From Zasmidium citrigriseum (lineage: Eukaryota > Ascomycota > Dothideomycetes > Mycosphaerellales > Mycosphaerellaceae): DNA of 64,000 nt. This document shows positions 57,085 through 64,000 of this stretch, piece by piece. The stretch's first letter is position 1; every line of letters starts with the position of its first letter. Both the position numbers and the translations under genes were made by a program. The DNA is taken from the NCBI GenBank assembly GCA_002786025.1, contig NHNW01000017.1, positions 372,001 through 436,000 on the forward strand, given 5' to 3'. The notes under the pieces are model-generated. The model had not been told where the DNA came from. It ran no database searches and saw nothing but the letters and a program-made list of their open reading frames with translations.

Positions 57085-58340
57085 ATGGCGTCAGAACAAT
57101 ACTTTCCTCGTGAGTAGCTCCTGTCAAAGTTGACTGGCATCGAGCTAACAAATATGTAAAGCACCACCGCCAGGCGGTGGAAGCCAGGGTAAGCACGCAG
57201 AGAACCTCACGGAGAGACATAATCTAAGGCCAGTCCAGAACAACAACGCTTCGAACCTCCTCCGACCAACGGCCAGCAGACCTACTTCGCGCCGCCTCCT
57301 CAGCAAGCACCACCGCAACAGCATTTTGCCCCCCCTCCATCCTTCGCACCACCACCTAGTGTTTCGCCTCCCACGACTGCAGATGGCAGTATGAACCAAG
57401 CCGTATCTCCTCCACCCCAGCAAGACGAGAAGAGTCTGCCATACTACCCAGGTCCACCCTCGAGTTCCTATCCATCCGAGAAGCAGAAAGAGCCAGAAGT
57501 AACTTCAATCGCAAGCCCGAGGCAACAATCGTTCAACATCAATCGCACATCGAGTATGCCAGGCGGTGCTCCTCCGCCGGGACAATTCACAGGAGCGCAG
57601 GCAACCGTTGACGATGTGGGAACCTTTAACGGAGGATCTTATAGGATAAGTCACCGCGACAGCAACACAATAGTCACGATCCAGCTCGCCATGGGCTGTC
57701 CCTTGACCGTCAAGCCGGGCGCCATGATTGCCATGAGTCCCACAATCACTGTGAAGGGAAACTTCAAATTCAGCATGAAGAAGCTGATTGCAAGAGGAGA
57801 GATGACATTGAGTACCTTCACCGGGCCTGGAGAGCTCCTCCTCGCACCAAGTGCCATCGGAGACGTGACACAGTTGAGACTCAGCGGGAGTGAATCCTGG
57901 AGCGTGGGCAAAGATGCATTCCTCGCATGCACACAGGGTGTGACCAAGGACTACGTGAGCCAGAACCTGAGCAAAGCCATCTTCTCCGGCGAGGGCCTCT
58001 TCATCTACAAGATTGGGGGCGTGGGAATCGTCTGGATCCAGAGCATGGGTGCTATCATCAGGAAAGATGTGAGTCTGACCACCATGTTGAGACAGCCTGG
58101 TAGTGGTAAGCTGACATTGCATAGCTCCGAGAAGGTGAGAAGTACATCGTCGACAACGGCCATTTGGTCGCTTGGAATTGCAACTACGTTCTTGAGAGAG
58201 TGGCCAGCGGCGGCATTATCAGCAATCTCAGCGCCGGCGAGGGTCTCGTGTGCAAGTTCTCAGGCCCAGGTACCGTGTTCCTCCAGACGAGGAACCCGAC
58301 GCAGTTTGCGGCCTACATGGCTGCGCATGGGGTCATGTAG
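57085..58340 (+). CDS. AIM24: AIM24-family protein
   Basis: Four exons: 57085-57109, 57162-57188, 57239-58068, 58125-58340, giving 365 residues. The first 150 residues are a Pro/Gln-rich disordered extension ([20 protein letters not shown]). The second part is the AIM24/TIGR00266 beta-sandwich domain: [27 protein letters not shown]-like [39 protein letters not shown], then [11 protein letters not shown] and [19 protein letters not shown]. Yeast Aim24 sits in the mitochondrial inner membrane and supports MICOS integrity. Here no obvious mitochondrial presequence is seen; the Pro/Gln-rich N-terminus argues for a cytosolic relative of the family. The first two exons are 25 and 27 nt. Confidence 0.85.
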
Positions 58341-59166
58341 GACAAGAAAAAGCGGTCCGGGCAGGTCGAGGTTCACTGTTGTGTTTCATGAGAATGATTT
58401 GGTTGGAGCGTCTTCTGGCGATGGCGCCTGGGAGTGTTTGAGGCAATCGATATCCAGATCCTTGACGAACATGTTCGACATCCTGGCATCTTTTTGAGTT
58501 TCACCCGTGCTTTCAGCGCACGTGGCAATGTTCTTCTTCAGCCCGCTCCTGCGTCGTCCAACCTTCGTGTCCTTTGCGACTTCCTCACTGCACATGCCAG
58601 CCACAATGCACTCTCTTCAGAAAATCGCGGAGTCGCCCAAGGCAGGCACGATGGCCGACGGGCGGAAAAGGCCTTCGCCAGCCGCTCAAGATGATCATTG
58701 ATGGCGTCCACTCACCATCGCACCCGTAAACCTGGACCTACGCCCTTTTCCTCTGGCCCATCGTTCCTGTCTTTGGCATCGCCTGGTGCCTTCGTGCACG
58801 CCATCACCGTCCATAGAAGACCGCTCGTCGGAGCACGCCGTGCATCCTTCACCGCCGCCACGCCCTGCAAGCCGCCGCCGAGGACGGCAAGCGGCAGAGG
58901 GTCTTCACCAGAGCGGAGAAATGATGCGAGCGAAGGGCGCGGCTACCATCGATGCGGGCACCATAGTCTACACCAAAGCCCGCCCGGCCACATGGTGCGG
59001 ACAGGTAATAGTGTATGTTTCTTTTCCTATGTGTCATGCATATGTACAAATATTTTTCTCCATGCCCACGGTTCGCCCGCCCTTCTTTTGCATTCCAGTC
59101 CCCCTTCACCTTTTGCCCACACACTACAGGAAGACAAAATACAGGCATACATATAAGCTGTAGCGC
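58341..59166. other. intergenic, about 830 bases
   Basis: Holds the promoter of the MFS gene. Small frames on both strands are not supported as genes. Confidence 0.5.
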
Positions 59167-60720
59167 ATGAGCACACACTCCAAAGGCAGCAAGCCAGGAC
59201 TACACACCGCCAGCAGCGACACATCTTTCAAGACCACTTCCACTACTCCAAATCCTCCCGCCACCATTCCGCAGTCATGCGACCGTTTCCAGTCACAGGT
59301 CTCCGCCTCCCTGGCCTCGTCGTCGCCGGTTGAAAGTGCGAGCAGTGATTCTCACGCTTTTAGCAGTGAGCGAACCCAGGTTCTGAACCCTTTACCGCCG
59401 CCCAAGGACGAGGAAAGCCAGCACGAGGTCACCCGTACCGCAACCCGATCGACCCAAGCCCCCGATGGCAACGAGTATCCTGAGGGCGGTCTGTCCGCCT
59501 GGCTCGTCGTCTTGGGATCCTTTTGCGGTCTGCTCGCCGCTCTCGGTATCATGAACACGATTGGAGTCTACCAAAGCTATTTGGCAGAGCACCAGCTCGC
59601 CGGCTATAGCGAAAGCACCATCGGCTGGATCATCAGCATCTACGTGTTTCTCTCCTTCGGCGCTGGACTCATCATCGGCCCGGTATTCGACAAGTATGGG
59701 CCAAAGCTTCTCCTCCTGGCCGGCACGGTATGCATCATGCTCTGCGTCATGCTCCTGGGCGTCTGCACTGCCTATTGGCACTTCATCCTAGTCTTCGGCA
59801 TTGTTGGAGGCATCGGCACTGCACTGATCTTTACTCCCACTATCGCTGCCATTGGACACTTCTTCTACGCGAAGCGAGGCAATGCGACAGGATTGGCGGC
59901 AGCAGGAGGCAGTCTCGGTGGTGTCATATTCCCATTGATGCTTCAGAGTCTCTTTCCGAAGGTCGGCTGGGGCTGGGCGACACGGATCCAAGGCTTCATC
60001 TTTTTGGTCCTTCTCGTTGTCACTAATCTACTCGTCCGATCACGACTTCCACCAAAGGCCAATGCGACCGTCTTGCCAGACTTTCGTATCTTCCGCAACA
60101 CCGACTTCACTTTGGTCACGGTTGGTACCTACTTCATGGAGTGGGGGCTGTTCGCACCTATCAGTTACGTTACAGCCTACGCATTGAGTTCCGGCGCCAT
60201 GAGTTCGACCTTCGCCTATCAAGTCATCGCCATCTTCAATGCTGGCTCGACGCTGGGACGATGGCTACCGGGCTTGGTGGCTGACAAGATTGGACGATTT
60301 AACGCCATGATCCTGGCTCTCTTCCTTTGCATGGTCTCTGCCCTGGCCCTGTGGCTCCCTGCTACACTTCTGTCTTCCTCGCCAGACCACACGGAGCACA
60401 ACTCGGCCATCTTTGGCTTGACGATCATCTTCTGCATCCTGTTTGGCTTCGGATCTGGCTCGAACATCTCCTTGACACCGGTCTGTGTTGGTATGCTGTG
60501 CGACACCGAGGAATATGGACGGTACTATGCGACCTGCTACTGCATGGTGGCAGTGGGCACATTGACGGGCATCCCGATTGCCGGTGCGCTGATTGAGGCT
60601 TGTGATGGTGCTTTCTGGGGCGTGGCCACTTTTACCGGAGTGTGCTATGCGGTCAGCTTGGCGGCGTTCATCACCGTGAGGGTTATGAAGGTTGGTTGGG
60701 GATTGAGTGGGAAGTTTTGA
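59167..60720 (+). CDS. MFS transporter, monocarboxylate-type
   Basis: Intronless, 517 residues. A 110-residue cytosolic N-terminus rich in Ser/Thr/Pro precedes [20 protein letters not shown], the start signature of fungal monocarboxylate-porter-like (MCT/SLC16-type) MFS proteins. About twelve hydrophobic helices follow with a central loop after helix 6, and the conserved [16 protein letters not shown] stretch ([20 protein letters not shown]). It probably carries small carboxylates or metabolites across the plasma membrane; substrate unknown. The gene ends 268 bases from the convergent F-box-like array. Confidence 0.9.
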   Translation: MSTHSKGSKPGLHTASSDTSFKTTSTTPNPPATIPQSCDRFQSQVSASLASSSPVESASSDSHAFSSERTQVLNPLPPPKDEESQHEVTRTATRSTQAPDGNEYPEGGLSAWLVVLGSFCGLLAALGIMNTIGVYQSYLAEHQLAGYSESTIGWIISIYVFLSFGAGLIIGPVFDKYGPKLLLLAGTVCIMLCVMLLGVCTAYWHFILVFGIVGGIGTALIFTPTIAAIGHFFYAKRGNATGLAAAGGSLGGVIFPLMLQSLFPKVGWGWATRIQGFIFLVLLVVTNLLVRSRLPPKANATVLPDFRIFRNTDFTLVTVGTYFMEWGLFAPISYVTAYALSSGAMSSTFAYQVIAIFNAGSTLGRWLPGLVADKIGRFNAMILALFLCMVSALALWLPATLLSSSPDHTEHNSAIFGLTIIFCILFGFGSGSNISLTPVCVGMLCDTEEYGRYYATCYCMVAVGTLTGIPIAGALIEACDGAFWGVATFTGVCYAVSLAAFITVRVMKVGWGLSGKF

Positions 60721-60988
60721 AGGTCGAGAGAGAGGGTCAGTCAAGTCTGAATCTGGATGAGTGGGGTGCTGTCGATGTGAGTTGAAGTGCTGCTGGAGGT
60801 TGAAATGTGCGGAAGATGAGAATGACATGAGTTATGGATATTACGACAGGACTATGCTAAGCAAGAATGCAGAACAGTCGCTCTTTCCGGCAAGGCCCCT
60901 TTTCTATGCCCTCGAGTGACGCATTGTGCCTCGTCATCCTGGTCAGCAGTCTCGAGTACCGCCTGCCTTTGCTCTCTCCTAATCCTCC

Positions 60989-61870
60989 TCAATCTCGGAC
61001 ATCTTCTTCGACCTCCTTGTCAAGCCGGAACGCCTTAGCCACCTTTCTCAGGTCGCTCATCTTGAATCCCTTGAATCCGTCCTTCGCGGCGATCTCCTTG
61101 GCGATCCGGGTCGCCTTCTGTACGGCATCGTCAACATCGCGCTCCTCCCCAGCAACGTCGGATCCGCCGTGTAATTCGTGTTTGAATCGACGTGGATGAT
61201 ATCGCCCGTCGTGAGCAATCACGCAAAGACCCCCACCAACTACTCGAAGATGCAAACTCAGCGCCATGAAGCGGTTGACTTCTGGGTCGTTGAAATCCTT
61301 CACAAAGCCCCCGGATGTCGTTGCCCAGCGCTCGAATCCGATCTCGAAAGTGTCGCAGACGTCGAAGGTAATGTCGCGGAAGAAGGCCGCCTCGCCGGCG
61401 CTCTTGAGGAAGTTGGAGACGAAGCGTCTAGTGCTCAGTGTGCCTGCCATGCGTCGCTGACGGTCGTTGTCTTCATGATTTGTCTGCGCGGGCCAAATTG
61501 CGGTGCGTGCGTCGTAGGTGGAGATGAAGTTGCCTCCTACGGTGACGTGGAAGTTGGTCTCGGCGAAGAAGATGGGAAGGGCTTCGTCGCGGAGCTGGCG
61601 ACATGTCAGAGCGATAGGCGGGATTCTGAAGTAGGACATATCGCGTTGAGGGCGACCGGCGAAGACTTGGCCATAGATGCGGTTGCGGACTTCAGCTGGG
61701 AGGTCGAGCAGGCGGAAGGGCTCGATGTCTTCTGAGCTGGTATTGTCGTCGGTCTCGATGGCTTTCGAGGTGAGTGGTGCTGGTCTGATGTAGACAGAGC
61801 CGAAAGCCTCGGACTCATTGGTGTCGTTGGATGGTCGTGGGTTGGCGAGGCGGGCACTGCGGCGTGGCAT
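60989..61870 (-). CDS. 2EXR/F-box-like protein, tandem copy A
   Basis: Intronless, 293 residues. Starts MPRRSARLANPRPS. The recognisable core is FRLLDLPAEVRNRIYGQVFA followed by LTCRQLRDEALPIFFAETNF, the pattern of the fungal 2EXR/F-box-like family. The C-terminus DGFKGFKMSDLRKVAKAFRL is shared with the two neighbouring copies. Function unknown; family members are numerous and lineage-expanded in plant-associated and saprotrophic fungi. The start at 61870 was chosen because it aligns with the MPRRSARLA start of copy B. Confidence 0.75.
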   Translation of the reverse strand: MPRRSARLANPRPSNDTNESEAFGSVYIRPAPLTSKAIETDDNTSSEDIEPFRLLDLPAEVRNRIYGQVFAGRPQRDMSYFRIPPIALTCRQLRDEALPIFFAETNFHVTVGGNFISTYDARTAIWPAQTNHEDNDRQRRMAGTLSTRRFVSNFLKSAGEAAFFRDITFDVCDTFEIGFERWATTSGGFVKDFNDPEVNRFMALSLHLRVVGGGLCVIAHDGRYHPRRFKHELHGGSDVAGEERDVDDAVQKATRIAKEIAAKDGFKGFKMSDLRKVAKAFRLDKEVEEDVRD

Positions 61871-62030
61871 GATGGCGGTAATGCGGTGTGCTTGTTGTCG
61901 TTGGTGCTGTGGGGATGTAGAGTGTGTTGATGCAGGGAAGAGGAGCGAAGTTTTATAGCCGAAATCGGGAGGTGAAAACACAAGATAACGCGGGAGAGTC
62001 ACTGGAAGGCGGAAAGTTACGAGAACTTAG

Positions 62031-62062
62031 ACATTCACTTGCGGTAAGCCGATCACATGCAA
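62031..62062 (-). promoter_or_regulatory. shared promoter block, copy A
   Basis: acattcactt (62031-62040) followed 11 bases later by atcacatgcaa (62052-62062), about 160-190 bases upstream of the copy A start. The same two elements recur before copy B with 12 bases between them. Confidence 0.6.
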
Positions 62063-62180
62063 ATTTCAAGCTAGTTACATGATCGGATCGACTGGCAACA
62101 GTACGCCCAAAGCATCTCGCTGAGTGTTGACTCGTCCCATTTCAACTTTCGATCCGTGAAAACTCATGTGCTTTACCCAT

Positions 62181-63056
62181 CTACCCGATCCGCAGAGCCA
62201 GGGCCACGGCCTTCAAATCCTCGATCTTGAATCCCTTGAAACCATCTCGGCTGGCAATTTTGCGAGCGACATCTGCCGCTTTTTCCAACGCACCATCAAC
62301 CTCGTCTGCAGTTAGCATGCCCGGATGGCGGAATTGAGGGCGGCGAGGATGGAACCGCCCGTCTTTTGTGGATGTAAGAAGCTTTCCGCCTTCGATTTTG
62401 AGTTCCAAGAGAGCTTTCGTCATTGAGTCTGACTCTTGAAGTTCTTGGACACTAGATCTCCAAGGAATCCGCCAAAGATACTCCATGAAGCTTCGGCTGT
62501 ACACCCTAAGGGTTACATTTCGAAAGAGCGCAAGGTCGCCGACAGCTTCGAAGAAGTTCTCCACTTGAGGCTCGAACCTCAGGTTGCCAGCAAGGTGCCA
62601 CTCGCTGTTGAGGTAGTAGTATGAATGCGACAGCTCAAGTTTCTTGAGAGGACCTCGAAAGTTGCTGCAAACGTGTGCGAAGAAGTGATTCTCGGCGAAC
62701 AAGACGGCAACGGACTCTCTTCGCAGTTGTTTGGAGGTCAAGGTGATGGCGGGAAACTGAAAGCGACACAGATTCCTTGAGACCTCGCCTGTAGACGACG
62801 GTTGCTGTTTTGAGCTCATGGCGAGGTTGTAGGAGTAGATGCGATTCCGTATCTCGGGCGGCAAATCGAGGAAGCGGAAGACGTCGCTAGGCTCGTCACC
62901 AGATGGGGTAGTATCTTCACCTCCATCTTCGGTCGAAGTTGCTGAAGTTTTGGTGACAGCTGCTGGCGAAGGCTCTGTGTAGATCGTGCCCAGGGCCTCG
63001 CCAGTGTGGAATTGCTTGGGCAGCGGCACAGCCAAGCGGGCACTCCGACGAGGCAT
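62181..63056 (-). CDS. 2EXR/F-box-like protein, tandem copy B
   Basis: Intronless, 291 residues. Starts MPRRSARLAVPLPKQ, nearly the same nine residues as copy A. The core is FRFLDLPPEIRNRIYSYNLA then LTSKQLRRESVAVLFAENHF. C-terminus DGFKGFKIEDLKAVALALRI corresponds to that of copy A. The middle part has diverged strongly from copy A, with different loop lengths, so the duplication is not recent. Upstream it shares a promoter block with copy A (see findings). Function unknown. Confidence 0.75.
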   Translation of the reverse strand: MPRRSARLAVPLPKQFHTGEALGTIYTEPSPAAVTKTSATSTEDGGEDTTPSGDEPSDVFRFLDLPPEIRNRIYSYNLAMSSKQQPSSTGEVSRNLCRFQFPAITLTSKQLRRESVAVLFAENHFFAHVCSNFRGPLKKLELSHSYYYLNSEWHLAGNLRFEPQVENFFEAVGDLALFRNVTLRVYSRSFMEYLWRIPWRSSVQELQESDSMTKALLELKIEGGKLLTSTKDGRFHPRRPQFRHPGMLTADEVDGALEKAADVARKIASRDGFKGFKIEDLKAVALALRIG

Positions 63057-63190
63057 CTTGACAGTTTTGGTGTTTGTGCTAGTGTAAAGTTGGAAGCCGA
63101 GATTGTTAGGAAAGAGCTGTTGTGACCATGTTGTCTCAGAGAGGTGAAGTGTGAGTGACGTCAGAGAGAATTTGTAGGGATCGCGCTGGA

Positions 63191-63223
63191 ACATTCACTT
63201 TAGGGCGGGGCAATCACATGCAA
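63191..63223 (-). promoter_or_regulatory. shared promoter block, copy B
   Basis: acattcactt (63191-63200) and atcacatgcaa (63213-63223), about 135-167 bases upstream of the copy B start at 63056. It matches the block before copy A. Confidence 0.6.
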
Positions 63224-63504
63224 CATAAGCTCGCCGAGACATTGCGTCGTCTGGCATGCGCTTCGTAACTACGTTGGTAGAATTCTGCTAATTATCATTT
63301 TCTCGTTGCAATAGTCGTACTTCCTGAACAAAGCTTATGCCTTGGGTCGACTGCATACAATAAATCTCATTCCGACAGTGCGGTTGGCGTCTTTTGTTAT
63401 GGCCCGTCCTTCAATTCCCAAGTATCAAGCCAATACTCAGCATCATACACTCGATGGCTGCAAAGAGCCTGCGCCATCTCTTTTCTCCCGCCGCACAGAA
63501 GCCT

Positions 63505-64000
63505 TCATGTTCCCTCCACCTTCTCTTCGAATCGAAACCCCTTGGCAACCTGCTTGAGATCCTCCAGCGTGAAGCCCTTAAAGCTGTCTCGAGCAGCGAT
63601 TCCGCGTGCAATAGCAGTAGCTTCCTTGGTAGCAGCATCGACGTCTTCCGCCTCAAAAGCTTCGTTGTTGGGGAGGGGAAATACACGCGGGTGGGAATGA
63701 CCATCTTGAATGAACACTTCCAGCAATCCATTGGTCACCCGGAGACTCAACAACGCCGGCGCAAAATCATCATTCCACGGAAAAGCATGTCGTGACGCCC
63801 ACATCTGCACGTCTCTCACGAGGTCATTGTCGTGCACCTCGAATGTCACGTTGCGGAAGATGACGGCGTTGTGGCCTTCTTTGGCAGAATCGAGGAAGCT
63901 GTCGACGATCGGTCGGAACGCGAGTGTGCCTGCTGATCCTGGCTTCTCCAATCTCGATCTGTTGGTGATCCCTGGGATTTGGCCCTTTCGAGCATCGTAG
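63505..64000 (-). CDS. 2EXR/F-box-like protein, tandem copy C (partial, cut by window edge)
   Basis: Only the C-terminal part is inside the window, ending at 63505. Readable on the minus strand from the edge: YDARKGQIPGITNRSRLEKP, then SAGTLAFRPIVDSFLDSAKE, FRNVTFEVHDNDLVRDVQMW, and the shared end DSFKGFTLEDLKQVAKGFRF. The segment YDAR...AGTL corresponds to YDARTAIWPAQ...MAGTL in copy A, so this is a third paralogue. The N-terminus lies beyond 64000. Confidence 0.7.
   Translation of the reverse strand, partial: YDARKGQIPGITNRSRLEKPGSAGTLAFRPIVDSFLDSAKEGHNAVIFRNVTFEVHDNDLVRDVQMWASRHAFPWNDDFAPALLSLRVTNGLLEVFIQDGHSHPRVFPLPNNEAFEAEDVDAATKEATAIARGIAARDSFKGFTLEDLKQVAKGFRFEEKVEGT

Noticed and set aside
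1..64000. CRISPR arrays, rRNA genes, tRNA genes and intact transposons
   Set aside because: None seen by eye: no regularly spaced repeats, no convincing A/B-box pair with a cloverleaf, and no transposase or reverse-transcriptase motifs. A tRNA scan could still find one that I missed.

Overview
The window is nuclear DNA from a filamentous ascomycete. Most genes are split by short introns (about 43-80 nt) with GT..AG ends and CTAAC/CTGAC-type branch points. The genome is dense with small intergenic gaps, and the families are fungal: UstYa/DUF3328, Zn(II)2Cys6 regulators, fungal rhodopsin-domain membrane proteins, GH76 mannanase, AIM24 and a hyphal GT2. The gene set, especially the GT2 related to the one studied in Zymoseptoria and Fusarium, is compatible with a Dothideomycete (Mycosphaerellales-like), but the sequence alone does not prove the species. 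Exon coordinates are manual splice calls that keep the frame and rebuild conserved protein motifs.

Region by region. 0-5 kb: prolyl-4-hydroxylase-like 2OG oxygenase, UstYa-like protein (4 exons), isocitrate lyase/PEP mutase family enzyme. 6-7 kb: SCOC-like coiled-coil protein. 6.7-10.2 kb: no convincing gene. 10-16 kb: mitochondrial-type lipase with two microexons, small hypothetical protein, V-ATPase subunit G head-to-head with PET117, ATZ/TRZ-type amidohydrolase, small one-TM protein. 16.5-23 kb: long regulator-like protein with half a zinc cluster and a C-terminal membrane stretch, PMP3-family protein, secreted GH76. 23-30 kb: Zn2Cys6 regulator divergent from an SDR, ROK1 helicase divergent from ATP synthase subunit g. 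29.7-39.1 kb: the hyphal glycosyltransferase GT2, with about 4.2 kb before it and 3.5 kb after it in which I see no gene. 39-47 kb: DHDPS-family aldolase, Mim2-like protein, eIF2-beta, amidohydrolase-2, F-box-like protein. 47-53 kb: phospholipase D. 54.8-61 kb: rhodopsin-domain membrane protein, AIM24, MFS monocarboxylate-type transporter. 61-64 kb: tandem array of three related '2EXR/F-box-like' genes, the last cut by the window edge.

Most genes are housekeeping: mitochondrial biogenesis (PET117, ATP20, AIM24, Mim2-like, lipase), vacuolar acidification (VMA10), translation and ribosome biogenesis (eIF2-beta, ROK1), and lipid signalling and membranes (PLD, PMP3). Accessory-looking pieces are the 2OG oxygenase/UstYa pair, the regulator/SDR pair and the F-box-like array. 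No tRNA, rRNA, CRISPR or intact transposon was recognised. The most unusual observations are consecutive 10-nt and 2-nt exons that encode the lipase catalytic serine motif, a shared promoter block in the tandem array, a putative membrane-anchored regulator with an incomplete zinc cluster, and gene bodies whose G/C strand bias reverses midway.
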